In this document: piece after piece, positions 10,535 through 20,731 of the stretch
Layout: each line of letters opens with the position of its first letter
Position numbering within the stretch: position 1 is the first letter of the stretch
Source of the DNA: Mycoplasmopsis pullorum
Lineage (GTDB): Bacteria; Bacillota_I; Bacilli_A; Mycoplasmatales; Metamycoplasmataceae
Direction: 5' to 3'
NCBI RefSeq assembly: GCF_001900245.1
Contig: NZ_CP017813.1
Location: 558,001-622,000 of the forward strand
DNA: 64,000 nucleotides
Position numbers and translations under genes: made by a program
Notes under the pieces: model-generated
What the model was told of the DNA's origin: nothing
The model's database searches: none
Seen by the model: the letters and a program-made list of their open reading frames with translations, nothing else

Positions 10535-12076
10535 ATGGAAGTTATAAAAAAAGGATATACAAATATTTCGTACAAGGACGGTAATTTATTTAAACAAGAA
10601 AAAATTCTAAATGGATTTAATCATAATGTTTCTTATCAAGTTTTAAATGAATTAGATTTTGTACCAAAATTTATTGAAAATAATGATAAATTTGTTGTTT
10701 GAGAATATGTTAAGCATAGTAAATTTCAAATTACAAAAGCAAGCTTGTCTAAAATTGCACAAAACCTACTAAAATTACATCAATCGAACTTAATTTTTCA
10801 AGAAAATTTTATGTTGAAACGATTAGAATTCTTTGTGCAAGAAATTAAGAAATTGAATCGTTGAACAGATGTTTTGGAAAAATCTTGGGGACAAGTTAAA
10901 AAAATATTTCAAACAGATAATAATGAACAGGTACCAATTCACAATGATTTATATTTTTCAAATATTTTGATGGAAGGTGAAAAATTGTGATTTGTCGATT
11001 GAGAATATGCATCTTTAGGAAACAAATTTTATGATTTAGCTCTTTTTGTGTGTGCAACAGATCTAGATAAGTTTTCTGAAAAAACTTTTTTATCAGAATA
11101 TGGTGTAAGAGATTTTTATAGCTATTATCAACAAAAATTAGTCGCTTATTTTTTCATATTAACTTGAGCATTAGCGAAAAAGGAAATTCCAATTAATGAT
11201 AAATTTTTTGCAAAGAAACTTGAATTATGGTCACAGTTTATTTTAAAATTGGATCAATTAAGGGACAAAAACTACTCTAAAATTATTTTCGTTGATTTAG
11301 ATGGTACTACCTTAGATTACTACAATGGATACCGAAGTGCAGCAAGTGAACAAATTAAACTGTTTTTTAATGATTTAGAGCAGAAAAATATTTTAATTGT
11401 CCCAGCAACAGGAAGAGGGGACTCTCATATAACTCGTGAAATAATGAGTGAGTTAGACAGGGACAATTATATTCTCTCGAATGGTGCGGAAATATTTATT
11501 GGCAATGAACAAATTTTTAGTAGTGTTATTAACAAAGAAATTTTGATTTCACTTTTAAAAATTGTTAAAAATAGTAACTGTTTATCATTACTTAAAATCG
11601 ATAATGATGAAGTTTTATATTTTGAAAACGAAGAAATTTCACAAGATTTAAAGTTTTTCGAAAATACAAGCAGAATGAATTTAGAAGAGATTCAAAAACA
11701 AAATGTATATCAAGTTTTAATCTGAAATAAAGACATTCAAGTTATTAATAAATTGCTGAAAAAATTAAAAAATGATTTCTCAGATGTTTTAAATATACAT
11801 AGTTCTGGTTCCAAAGATGATTTTATTGAAATTACAAATTTAGATACTTCAAAAGGAGCTGCGGAAATTATTTTTGCAAATTTATTAAATGTCGATTTAA
11901 AAAACACGTATCATATTGGCGATTCGCTTAATGATGCTAGTCCTAAAAATAAGGTTAATAAGTTAATTGCAATGGCGAATTCGTCACCTAAATTATTAGA
12001 AATTGCAGATATTAAAGCTGAATTTGACAATAAAAATAGCGGAATAATTAATGTTATTAAAAAATATTGTTTCTAG
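10535..12076 (+). CDS. Choline/aminoglycoside-kinase-like domain fused to a Cof-type HAD phosphatase
   Basis: A single 513-residue ORF; I read the frame codon by codon through the junction and found only TGA (Trp) codons. Residues 1 to about 238 form a small APH/choline-kinase (LicA-like) fold. The catalytic loop is IHNDLYFSNIL (HxDxxxxN) and the metal-binding Asp is in FVDWEYA. A short linker (QLRDKNYSK) leads directly to a complete HAD domain with IFVDLDGTT, VPATGRG, motif III Lys in TSKGAAEI and HIGDSLNDAS. The two activities could act on successive steps, for example phosphorylating an alcohol and dephosphorylating a related metabolite. Mis-joining of two ancestral neighbours by loss of a stop is the alternative origin. 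The TTG at 11249 could be an internal start for the HAD part, but no Shine-Dalgarno is seen there. Confidence 0.85.
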
Positions 12077-12176
12077 GATTTTAGTGCTTCATTATTAAAT
12101 TTTTAAAAATTTTTTAGATTTTTGAAATTATGACTTTTTGGTAAAATATATATGCTAATTTACACAATGGACGGGT

Positions 12177-12218
12177 TCTAGTTGAAAGGCTAGACTTAGG
12201 TTGGTTTTAGCGCTAAAA
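12177..12218 (+). promoter_or_regulatory. Structured leader of tuf
   Basis: The 184-nt gap before tuf contains a short stem TCTAG/CTAGA (12177-12181 with 12190-12194). It is followed by the perfect 14-bp palindrome TTTTAGCGCTAAAA (12205-12218), about 43 nt before the start codon. Upstream at about 12140-12160 lies an AT-rich promoter-like stretch. The palindrome lacks a T-run, so it is more likely an operator or mRNA leader hairpin than a terminator. Confidence 0.4.
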
Positions 12219-12260
12219 TCATAAAATAATTAATAATCAAAAATGAAAGGAAATTAAATT

Positions 12261-13448
12261 ATGGCTAAATTAGATTTTGACCGTAGTAAAGAACACGTTA
12301 ACGTTGGTACAATCGGACACGTTGACCACGGTAAAACAACTTTAACAGCTGCTATTGCTACTGTTCTTTCAAAGAAAGGTTTATCAGAAGCTCGTGATTA
12401 TGCTTCTATTGATAACGCACCTGAAGAAAAAGCACGTGGAATTACAATTAACACATCACACATCGAATATCAAACTGAAAAACGTCACTATGCTCACGTT
12501 GACTGTCCTGGTCACGCTGACTACGTTAAAAACATGATTACCGGTGCTGCTCAAATGGATGGTGCTATCTTAGTTGTTGCTGCAACAGATGGACCTATGC
12601 CTCAAACACGTGAACACATTCTTTTATCTAAACAAGTTGGTGTTCCTCGTATCGTTGTTTTCTTAAACAAAGTAGATATGTTAGAAGGTGAAGAAGAAAT
12701 GATCGATCTTGTTGAAATGGAAGTTCGTTCACTTCTTTCAGAATACGGATTTGACGGAGACAACGCTCCAGTTATTCGTGGTTCTGCTGTTAAAGCTCTT
12801 GAAGGTGATGCTAAATATGAAGAAGCAATCATGGAATTGATGGATGCTGTTGACTCATACATCGAAACACCTGTTAAAGAATTTGACAAACCATTCTTAA
12901 TGGCTGTTGAAGACGTTTTCACAATTACAGGACGTGGAACTGTTGCTACAGGACGTGTTGAACGTGGAAAATTACAATTAAACGAAGAAGTTGAAATCGT
13001 TGGATTACATCCTACTAAAAAAACAGTTGTTACAGGAATCGAAATGTTCCGTAAAAACCTTAAAGAAGCTATGGCTGGGGACAACGCTGGATTATTACTT
13101 CGTGGAGTTAACCGTGAAGACATCGAACGTGGACAAGTTTTAGCTAAACCAGGTTCAATCGTTCCTCACACAGAATTCGAAGCTGCTATTTATGTACTTA
13201 AAAAAGAAGAAGGTGGACGTCACACACCATTCTTCAAAAACTATAAACCTCAATTCTACTTCCGTACAACAGACGTAACAGGTGGAGTTGAATTTGAACC
13301 AGGACGTGAAATGGTTATGCCAGGTGAAAACGTTAACTTAACTGTTAAATTAATCGCTCCTATCGCGGTTGAAGAAGGAACAAAATTCTCAATCCGTGAA
13401 GGTGGACGTACAGTTGGTGCTGGATCAGTTACAAAAATTATTAAATAA
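12261..13448 (+). CDS. tuf: Translation elongation factor Tu
   Basis: A 395-residue EF-Tu that delivers aminoacyl-tRNA to the ribosome. Motifs are G1 GHVDHGKTT, switch I RGITIN, G3 DCPGHADY, G4 NKVD, and domain II/III landmarks such as [13 protein letters not shown]. Codon use is clearly different from neighbouring genes, with CGT, GGT/GGA and AAC strongly preferred, as expected for a highly expressed gene. A good AAAGGAAA site precedes the ATG. It is transcribed alone and ends at a strong terminator. Confidence 0.99.
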   Translation: MAKLDFDRSKEHVNVGTIGHVDHGKTTLTAAIATVLSKKGLSEARDYASIDNAPEEKARGITINTSHIEYQTEKRHYAHVDCPGHADYVKNMITGAAQMDGAILVVAATDGPMPQTREHILLSKQVGVPRIVVFLNKVDMLEGEEEMIDLVEMEVRSLLSEYGFDGDNAPVIRGSAVKALEGDAKYEEAIMELMDAVDSYIETPVKEFDKPFLMAVEDVFTITGRGTVATGRVERGKLQLNEEVEIVGLHPTKKTVVTGIEMFRKNLKEAMAGDNAGLLLRGVNREDIERGQVLAKPGSIVPHTEFEAAIYVLKKEEGGRHTPFFKNYKPQFYFRTTDVTGGVEFEPGREMVMPGENVNLTVKLIAPIAVEEGTKFSIREGGRTVGAGSVTKIIK

Positions 13449-13465
13449 TTTTGAAATTAATTTTA

Positions 13466-13497
13466 AAAACACAAAGATTATTCTTTGTGTTTTTTAT
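13466..13497 (+). terminator. Terminator after tuf
   Basis: ACACAAAGA-TTAT-TCTTTGTGT forms a 9-bp perfect stem followed by TTTTTATT. Confidence 0.85.
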
Positions 13498-13635
13498 TCG
13501 TGATGTCGGGACAGTTAAGCGAGATATTGGGACTTTTTAGAGAAAATATTGCAGACTAAATATTTTATTGTGATAAATTAATGATTTTACCGAAGTTGTT
13601 CGATATTTTTAATACAATTTTATAGAGAGGTTTTA

Positions 13636-14445
13636 ATGATTAAAAAAATAGAAAATTTTCAATACGATAATCTTAATTTAGAATATTTAAAAATCGATAA
13701 TAGCAAAGAGAAGAATTTAATTTTTGTCCACGGATTTTCTTCCGAATTTAACTATTTTACAGATTTATTTGATAATTTTAGTGATTATAATATCTATGGT
13801 TTAAACATGCCGGGACACGGTAAAAGTGAATTTAATTTTGATAAAATGAATCTACTTTATTTCAAAGATATTTTTATCAATTTTGTAAATTCTTTAAATA
13901 TTAAAAATATTACTTTAATTGGCCACTCGATGGGAGGTGGTATTGCTATGATGGTCGTACCACAATTGAAAAAGATAATCGATAAAATAATCTTAGTTGG
14001 TCCAATGAGTAGATCGGGTTTATCGCGTGTACAAGAATTTGAAGAATGTTTCTTTCCAAGAAATATTAAAGATTACCAAAAATTAGTCAATTTATGTTAT
14101 TATGATCCTAATATAATTTTGCTAAATAGCGAAATTATGAATAATGTGTCTAATTACTTAAAAACATCAAAATCTTTAGATGCAGTTTACAAATTAGGTC
14201 ACAGTTTACCAAATTTAGAGAACATGGATTCAATTGAAACAGGTTTAAAAAGTTTTGATAAACCTTTATTGCTTATTTATGGAGAAGCTGACGGTATTAT
14301 TGATTTGCAAAATATTGACAATTATTATTTAAGTTGTAAGAGTGACGTTGAAATCGTAGTAATTAAAAAATCAGGTCATTCAATATGAAAAGAAAACAAA
14401 AAAGATTTTATTGATCAAGTTAATCGTTTTTTGAGTGAAAAATAA
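13636..14445 (+). CDS. Alpha/beta-fold hydrolase
   Basis: A 269-residue alpha/beta hydrolase. The oxyanion motif is VHGFSSEF, the nucleophile elbow is GHSMGGG (Ser at about residue 98), the acid is probably the Asp in YGEADGIID, and the catalytic His is in KSGHSIW. There is no signal peptide, so it is cytosolic. In mycoplasmas such proteins are annotated as lipases/esterases or triacylglycerol lipases; the substrate is not determinable here. The start follows AGAGAGG. The C-terminal Trp-containing tail is reached through a TGA. Confidence 0.85.
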
Positions 14446-14505
14446 TGAATTTTTGGAATTGAGCTTATAAGTCGATTCAGTACAACGAATGTGGTTTTAA
14501 TCAAT

Positions 14506-14511
14506 TATAAT
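14506..14511 (+). promoter_or_regulatory. -10 box 7 nt before the EzrA-like gene (leaderless candidate)
   Basis: TATAAT ends 7 nt before the ATG at 14519 and no Shine-Dalgarno is present. Transcription would be expected to start at or next to the A of the ATG. Confidence 0.5.
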
Positions 14512-14518
14512 ATATATT

Positions 14519-16033
14519 ATGGTTAAAATTTTTCTAGTCTTTTTAATACTACTTTTACTAATATTATTGTTTTTAAGTGCACTTTCGTTAAATTTTAATT
14601 TTATTAATGATAAAGTAAAAAAGATAAATTCTGATATTTCACTAAAATGACAACAAACAAATAGCATCCTTTTTCGTTTCAAAAAAGCTTTAGTCCATCA
14701 TAAAGAGTTTATTTCAATTTATAATGAATTAGATGAATTAAATCATTCATTATCTAAGAAAAAAGATTTTTTAGAAGAAATAAATTCAACCTTGCAAAAT
14801 AGAAAGAAAAATTTTTGAAATTTCTTTTTTTATTTTAATTCATACAAAAAAATTCAAAAAACATATAAAACATTTGTTCAAGATTTTGATAAATTTAATA
14901 ATTTATCTAGCGATTTAAATAACAAATGAAATACTGTTGAAGAAATTTGAAGTAAATTATTAGCTATTGCATTCTCATGTCGCGATTATTTAAATGCTAA
15001 TAAGATACTTTTAAAAAATAGTTATAAAACTATTATGGACTATGTTAATGTAGTTTGTGCAGAATTAACCGAAATTGAAAATGAAAAAATTAAGGCTAAT
15101 TTTGATAATATTGAGCAAAAATTGCATAATTTAGAGCAAAAAGTTTTTAATTTATTGAAAATAACTTTACGTTCAAAAAATTTAGAATGATCGTTATTTG
15201 AAAATTTACCTGAAATTTGCAAAAAAAGCAAAAGTCATAATTTGTATTTGTTGAATATTCAAAAAACAATTGCGAATATTCAACATTCATACTCAAATGA
15301 GATTGATTTTAATTTAGAAACTAAGATAATTGACTTGTATATACTACTTTTAAGTTATTTTAATTCTAAAGTTGTTAATAGCAAAATCATGAAATTCATT
15401 GAATCGCAATTAAGTAAAATTAAATTAATTATTCATTTCTATGACGAATTTATTAAATTTGAAGAAATTAATGATAAAGAATTTTTAGATACAGTAGAAA
15501 TATTAAGAAAAATTTTGACTGAATTTGAAAATAAAAAAACAAGAGGTAATTTCGAGAATACAGTTACTTATTTTATTGCAAATTTAACAAAAACTCAAAA
15601 TATTGTTAATTCAATATTAAAACCGGAAGTTCAAAAAGAAATAGTTTTGAAAAAAAGTTTTTTACAAACTCAAGATTTATATTATGAATTGTCAATTCAA
15701 CCAATTTTGAGACAGGATGAGTCTTTAAGAGATCATTTTGAAAAATTAAATATAATTAAAAATAAATTTAATATTCAAAAAGCAAACATTAACGATTTAG
15801 ATGAATGAATAAATACAATTTCTTTTTTAATTAACCGTTTTGTTGAGTTAACTACTTATAAAAATATGTACGACGAATTATTTAAAAACAGAATTCATTT
15901 ATATATTGATCAAGAAACACGACACTCTAATTCGTTTGAAAAAATTCATAATATTTATTTAGATAAAAAATATGATTTAGCTTTTGAGAAAATGATTAAA
16001 TTTTTAGAGAAAAGAGAGAAAAATGGAATATAA
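14519..16033 (+). CDS. Membrane-anchored coiled-coil protein, EzrA-like
   Basis: A 504-residue protein with one N-terminal membrane helix (about residues 4-25) followed by a long, charged, almost entirely helical region without Pro-rich breaks. This is the architecture of EzrA, the Firmicute regulator of FtsZ ring formation (562 residues in Bacillus). In Bacillus ezrA lies close to thiI; here the gene overlaps thiI by 11 nt, which supports the call by synteny. Sequence identity to EzrA could not be checked. If it is EzrA it would act at the membrane in division or cell shape. Several Trp residues come from TGA codons. Confidence 0.5.
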
Positions 16034-17162
16034 CAAAATTTTAATTAGATATGCAGAGTTAGTTTTAAAAGGTAAAAATAGAAGTAATTTTATTAATCAA
16101 TTAGAAAGAAACATTAAGAAAATAGTTCAAGTTCAACCTGAAACTGGTTTTGATAGAATGTATATACCTTATTCAGAGCAAAATCTTGAAAAATTAAATT
16201 ATATATTTGGTATTAGTTCTTTTTCTCCTGTTTATGTTGTTGATTCTAAAATTGAAAAAATTGAGCAAGCGGTTTTAAATTCTCTTGAAAAAGATTCTAA
16301 AACTTTTAAGATTGCAGCTCGTCGTAATGATAAAAAGTTCGAGTTAACTAGTGATGAATTAAACCGTAAATTAGGTGGATTAATTTTAAAAAACACTAAC
16401 TTAACTGTTGATGTTCATGATCCGGATCAAATTATTTATATTGAAGTGCGTAAAGAAAATACTTATATTTTTTCAAAATATTATGAAGGACTTGGTGGGT
16501 TACCGGTTGGTTCAAGTGGACGCATTTTACATTTAATTAGTGGTGGAATTGACAGTCCAGTTAGTGCTTTTAAACTCATGAAACGTGGGCTGAAAGTTGA
16601 ATTTTTAACTTTTATTACACCACCACAAACTGATGAAAAAACTGTATCTAAAATTCGCAGACTTGTTCAAACATTAACAAAGTATCAAGGTAATTCATCG
16701 TTAATTTTTGCCGATTATTCACAATTAATGAATTATCTTGCTATGACTTCAAATCAATCATATAAAATAACCTTAATGAGAAGAAGTTTTTATCGTATCG
16801 CACAAGAATATGCGATTAAAAATGGATTTTTAGCGATTTCAAATGGTGACAACTTAGGTCAAGTTGCATCTCAAACAATCGAATCATTAGTGACTATTGG
16901 AAGCGTTACAAAAATGCAAATTTTTAGACCTTTATTAACATATGACAAAAATGAAATCATTGAAGTAGCTCAAAAAATAGGTACATATGACATTTCAATT
17001 GAAAAAGCAAATGAGACTTGCGAATTATTCGCTCCAAAAAATCCTACAACCAAACCGTCTCTTAATGTTGTTGAAAATTTAGAAAAAGAATTGAATTTAA
17101 TTCCTGATTTAGAAAACGATCTTTTAGAAAATGGTCTAGTTTTTGAAAAAATTCAAATTTAA
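16023..17162 (+). CDS. thiI: tRNA 4-thiouridine synthase ThiI
   Basis: A 379-residue protein: an N-terminal ferredoxin-like/THUMP region (about 1-165) and a PP-loop ATPase with SGGIDSPV at about residues 173-180. It adenylates U8 of tRNA and installs sulfur delivered by a cysteine desulfurase; the SufS at 62095-63249 is a candidate donor. The length matches the short form without the C-terminal rhodanese domain. The start ATG lies inside the preceding gene and follows AGAGAGAAA. Confidence 0.95.
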   Translation: MEYNKILIRYAELVLKGKNRSNFINQLERNIKKIVQVQPETGFDRMYIPYSEQNLEKLNYIFGISSFSPVYVVDSKIEKIEQAVLNSLEKDSKTFKIAARRNDKKFELTSDELNRKLGGLILKNTNLTVDVHDPDQIIYIEVRKENTYIFSKYYEGLGGLPVGSSGRILHLISGGIDSPVSAFKLMKRGLKVEFLTFITPPQTDEKTVSKIRRLVQTLTKYQGNSSLIFADYSQLMNYLAMTSNQSYKITLMRRSFYRIAQEYAIKNGFLAISNGDNLGQVASQTIESLVTIGSVTKMQIFRPLLTYDKNEIIEVAQKIGTYDISIEKANETCELFAPKNPTTKPSLNVVENLEKELNLIPDLENDLLENGLVFEKIQI

Positions 17163-17245
17163 AATTCATTTAGTTTTAATTTGATTATGTTATTTAATTT
17201 GCTCTAAAAAAAGAAAAATTAATTATTTGAAAAAAATTTTTCATG

Positions 17246-17251
17246 TATAAT
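17246..17251 (+). promoter_or_regulatory. Extended -10 of the tRNA pair
   Basis: TGTATAAT ends 13 nt before the first base of tRNA-Tyr. No -35 at normal spacing is seen. Confidence 0.55.
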
Positions 17252-17264
17252 ATTAGAGCAATCT

Positions 17265-17348
17265 GGGGGGATAGCAAAGCGGCCAAATGCGGGTGGCTGT
17301 AACCCACTTTCTTCGGATTCGGGGGTTCGAATCCCTCTCCCCCCACCA
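17265..17348 (+). tRNA. tRNA-Tyr (anticodon GTA)
   Basis: An 84-nt cloverleaf with a long variable arm. The acceptor stem is GGGGGGA/TCCCCCC, the anticodon loop is CTGTAAC, the T arm is GGGGGTTCGAATCCCTC, and the CCA is encoded. Confidence 0.95.
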
Positions 17349-17351
17349 TTT

Positions 17352-17426
17352 TGCCCCATAGCCAAGCGGTAAGGCATCGGGTTTTGGTTCCGACACGCGT
17401 TAGTTCGAATCTAACTGGGGCAGCCA
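17352..17426 (+). tRNA. tRNA-Gln (anticodon TTG)
   Basis: A 75-nt cloverleaf starting 4 nt after tRNA-Tyr. The acceptor stem is TGCCCCA/TGGGGCA, the anticodon loop reads TTTTGGT with TTG, the T arm is TTAGTTCGAATCTAA, and the CCA is encoded. It decodes CAA and CAG. Confidence 0.95.
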
Positions 17427-17427
17427 T

Positions 17428-17452
17428 ATCACCTTTATGGTGATTTTTTTTA
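17428..17452 (+). terminator. Terminator of the tRNA operon
   Basis: ATCACC-TTTAT-GGTGAT followed by a run of eight T directly after tRNA-Gln. Confidence 0.85.
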
Positions 17453-17571
17453 TTCTTTGCAATTTTTTTCCACTTGTTACATCTTTATAAATTTGAATTA
17501 ATAATAATGTAAAATTTAAATATTAACATTAAATAAAGAAATTATTTAATCAAATTTTAAGGAGTTAAGAA

Positions 17572-18534
17572 ATGAACTTTGTTAATCAAATTTTAGAAAA
17601 AGTGAACAAAATAAATTCACCAAAAACTATTGTGTTAATCGATGGTGATGATCCAAGAATGATTGAGGCAGCTAAAAAAATTAAAGAAACTACTAACATT
17701 CAAACTTTATTGTTAGTCGAAAAAGAAATTCAACCTGTTGATGGTTTAAACTTTATTAATATTTTCACAGATTCAGAAAAAATAAACGTAATGATTGAAA
17801 AATACGTTGAATTAAGAAAAGGTAAAGAAACACTTGAACAAGCACGTCAAGCAGTAGCTACAAGACCAGTTTATGCGATGTTGCTTTTAGCATTAGGTGA
17901 AGTTGATGGTGTTGTTGGTGGTTTAGCTTATCCAACATCTGATATTTTAAGAGCTGCATTTAAAACGATCGGACCTAAAAAAGGAATTAAAACAATTTCT
18001 TCAGTAATGATTATGCATAAAGAAAATGAAGAAACGTTAATTTTTAGTGATATTTCAGTTAATCCAGAACCAAATGCAGAACAACTAGCTGATATCGCTG
18101 CTAATGCAACCGAATTTGCAAAACAGTTAAATTTCGATCCAAAAGTTGCATTTTTGAGTTTTTCAACTGACGGATCTGCAAAAACAGATAAAACTTTAAT
18201 GGTTCGTGAAGCGACTGATCTTTATAATCTAAAACATCCTTCTACATTAGCTTTAGGAGAAATTCAATTAGATGCTGCACTTGATTTAAAGGTAAGAGCT
18301 GCAAAATATAAACGTGATTCTTATTCAGAAAAAAGTAATGTTTTAATTTTTCCTGATTTAGGAGCAGGTAATATTGGATATAAATTGGTCCAAAGATTAG
18401 CTAACTATGGTGCAATCGGACCTGTAGTAGTTGGTGCTGCCAAACCTGTTAATGATTTATCTCGTGGATCAAGTGTAGAAGATGTCTACAACACTATTTT
18501 AATTACTGTATTACAGTCAGAAGGGACAAATTAA
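17572..18534 (+). CDS. pta: Phosphate acetyltransferase
   Basis: A 320-residue short-form Pta that converts acetyl-CoA and phosphate to acetyl-phosphate. Family landmarks are the N-terminal IVLIDGDDPR, VATRPVYAMLLLALGEVDGVVGG in two adjacent blocks, and FPDLGAGNIGYKL near the C-terminus. A perfect AAGGAG precedes the ATG. Its stop overlaps the ackA start by one base, so the two enzymes of the acetate fermentation branch (ATP by substrate-level phosphorylation) are made together. Confidence 0.96.
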   Translation: MNFVNQILEKVNKINSPKTIVLIDGDDPRMIEAAKKIKETTNIQTLLLVEKEIQPVDGLNFINIFTDSEKINVMIEKYVELRKGKETLEQARQAVATRPVYAMLLLALGEVDGVVGGLAYPTSDILRAAFKTIGPKKGIKTISSVMIMHKENEETLIFSDISVNPEPNAEQLADIAANATEFAKQLNFDPKVAFLSFSTDGSAKTDKTLMVREATDLYNLKHPSTLALGEIQLDAALDLKVRAAKYKRDSYSEKSNVLIFPDLGAGNIGYKLVQRLANYGAIGPVVVGAAKPVNDLSRGSSVEDVYNTILITVLQSEGTN

Positions 18535-19721
18535 TGAAAAAAGTTCTTGTTATTAACGCTGGAAGCAGCTCAATTAAGTTAACGCTTTTTGATAAGGATA
18601 CGCTAGAACCTTTAGCATCTGGTTTAGCTGAAAGAATTACCTTACCAATAGGTATGGTAACTTTAAAATTTAATGGTTCAAAACAAGAGCGTGAAGTTGC
18701 ACTTCCTGACCATTCAGTTGCAGTTCAAGTGATTATTGACATGATGATGTCAATGCAAGTAATTAATGAAGTTAATGAAATCGAGTATATTGGCTTTAGA
18801 ATTGTCCAAGGTGGACCATATTTTGATAGATCTTCAAAATTGTCGGAGCGTGAAATTGAACTGATCGAAAAAGTTTCAATGTATGCCCCTCTTCACAATC
18901 CTGGAGCAGTTCAGGCAATTAATGCTTTCAGAAAATTTATGCCACATGCTAAATTATCAGCTAATTTTGATACCGCTTTTCATACAACAATTAATAAAGT
19001 TAATTCAACCTATCCTATTCCTAGAGAACTGAGTGAAAAATACGGAATTAAAAAATATGGAGCTCATGGGATTTCACACCGTTTTATTACACAAAAATTA
19101 TCAAATATTTTAAATAAAGATAAAGTCAATTTTGTTAACTTACACATCGGAAATGGTGCTAGTTTATGTGCTGTTAAAGATTCATTATCATTTGATACGT
19201 CAATGGGATTAACTCCTTTAGCTGGTATTATGATGGGGACAAGATCTGGGGACATTGATCCATCAATTCACCAATTTGTCTTAAATGCGACTGGAATTGA
19301 CATTAATGAATTTACCGATATTTTAAATAAAAAATCTGGACTTTTAGGAGTTTCCGGTGTTTCAAGTGATATGAGGGACATTGTAGGGGCTGCTCGTTCA
19401 GGTAACGAACAAGCACAATTTGCATTGGATTTATATTCTCAAAAAATCGCAGATTACACAGCTATTTATTTAAATAAAATAGGACCTAAAATTGACGCAA
19501 TCGTCTTTACTGCAGGTGTTGGGGAAAATAGTCCCTATGTGCGTCAAAATGTTTTAAGCAGATTAAATATTTTAAATATTAAATTAGACAACGAATTAAA
19601 TTTCAGTAAAATTGATGATTTTAAACTTATCTCTTCACCTGAAAGTTCAATTCCTGTTTATGTAATTAGAACTAATGAAGAATTATTAATCGCACAAGAT
19701 GCATTAAAATTATATGAGTAG
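18534..19721 (+). CDS. ackA: Acetate kinase
   Basis: A 395-residue ASKHA kinase that makes ATP and acetate from acetyl-phosphate. Motifs are NAGSSSIKL (phosphate 1), the substrate-pocket segment NFDTAFHTT, HLGNGASLCAVK-like LHIGNGASLC, SFDTSMGLTPLAG and GVGENSPYVRQ. It follows pta with a one-base overlap, and its last codons overlap the coaD start (ATG at 19714). Confidence 0.97.
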   Translation: MKKVLVINAGSSSIKLTLFDKDTLEPLASGLAERITLPIGMVTLKFNGSKQEREVALPDHSVAVQVIIDMMMSMQVINEVNEIEYIGFRIVQGGPYFDRSSKLSEREIELIEKVSMYAPLHNPGAVQAINAFRKFMPHAKLSANFDTAFHTTINKVNSTYPIPRELSEKYGIKKYGAHGISHRFITQKLSNILNKDKVNFVNLHIGNGASLCAVKDSLSFDTSMGLTPLAGIMMGTRSGDIDPSIHQFVLNATGIDINEFTDILNKKSGLLGVSGVSSDMRDIVGAARSGNEQAQFALDLYSQKIADYTAIYLNKIGPKIDAIVFTAGVGENSPYVRQNVLSRLNILNIKLDNELNFSKIDDFKLISSPESSIPVYVIRTNEELLIAQDALKLYE

Positions 19722-20145
19722 TAAAATAGCTATTTATCCCGGTTCGTTTGATCCGTGACATCAGGGACACGAACAAATTTTATTAAAAGCTTTAAAACTT
19801 TTTGATTTTGTGTACGTAATAGTTTCAATTAATCCTGACAAAAACAATCAAGGAAACATTCAACAAAGATATCAAAATGTGTTCAAACAGACACAAAATA
19901 TCAAAAATGTAAAGGTTTTAATTAATGAAAAAGATTTTATTGCTAATATAGCAAAAAAGCTAAACTCTAATTTTATAATTCGCAGTGGTCGTGATATTCA
20001 AGATTTCACATATGAGTTGGAATTAGCTGCTGGTAACAAAATTTTAAATCCAGATTTAGAAACTATTTTAATTATCCCGAATTATGATGATATTAAATTT
20101 TCTTCAACATTAGAAAGACATAAGGAGAAACTTAAAAATGTATAA
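19714..20145 (+). CDS. coaD: Pantetheine-phosphate adenylyltransferase
   Basis: A 143-residue nucleotidyltransferase for the penultimate step of coenzyme A synthesis. It has the N-terminal YPGSFDPWHQGHEQI with the (T/H)xGH signature and FIIRSGRDIQDFTYE in the middle. KFSSTLERHK replaces the usual ISSSxVR segment. It is slightly shorter than the approximately 160 residues of free-living homologues. The ATG lies 8 nt inside ackA. CoA synthesis beside pta-ackA, which uses CoA, is a sensible grouping. Confidence 0.92.
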
Positions 20146-20716
20146 ATTTGTTAAATCGTCTTCTTCTCGTGAAAATTGATATGATCATCATGGTTATGAG
20201 GTTTGTTTTTGAGGCAGATCGAATGTTGGTAAAAGTAGTTTAATAAACGCTTTGACACAAAATGGTAAATTAGCAAGAGTTTCTAAAACTCCAGGACGTA
20301 CTCAATTATTGAATTATTTTGAGAATGAAAAAGGTTATGTTTTTGTCGACTTACCTGGATATGGGTATGCTAAGCTTTCAAAAGGTCAAAAGGAAAAAAT
20401 GTTGTTAATGATCGATGAATATCTTCGTTTTTCGACAAAAATAAGATGTTTATTTTTATTAATTGATAGTAGAACAAATATAACTAAAAATGATTGAGAA
20501 ATAATTGAATATTTAAGATTAAATAATATAGTTTTTAGTTTAGTTTATACTAAAATTGATAAGTTGAATCAAAAAGAGAAGTCAAAATTATTGCGAACTT
20601 TTAAAGAAGAAAGTCAAAAAATAGGTGATGTTAGCTATTTCATGGTTTCTTCAGAAAAAAATATAAATATACAGAATTTGCAAAATCATATTGACTCAAT
20701 ATTTGAAAATCATTAA
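20138..20716 (+). CDS. engB: Ribosome-biogenesis GTPase EngB/YsxC
   Basis: A 192-residue TRAFAC GTPase needed for assembly of the large ribosomal subunit. Motifs are G1 GRSNVGKSS, the switch region SKTPGRTQ, G3 DLPGYGYAK (typical of EngB), G4 TKID and G5 VSSEKN. It starts 8 nt before the end of coaD. The N-terminus is compact, as usual for the family. Confidence 0.94.
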
Positions 20717-20731
20717 TAAACAGGAGTTTCG

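Noticed and set aside
12602-13123. 173-codon open frame antisense to tuf
   Set aside because: It is a shadow of the biased tuf codons on the opposite strand, with no start signal and no independent evidence.
14445-14510. Short ORF of 21 codons directly after the alpha/beta hydrolase
   Set aside because: It overlaps the hydrolase stop but has no Shine-Dalgarno, no recognisable features and runs into the next promoter. Chance is sufficient.
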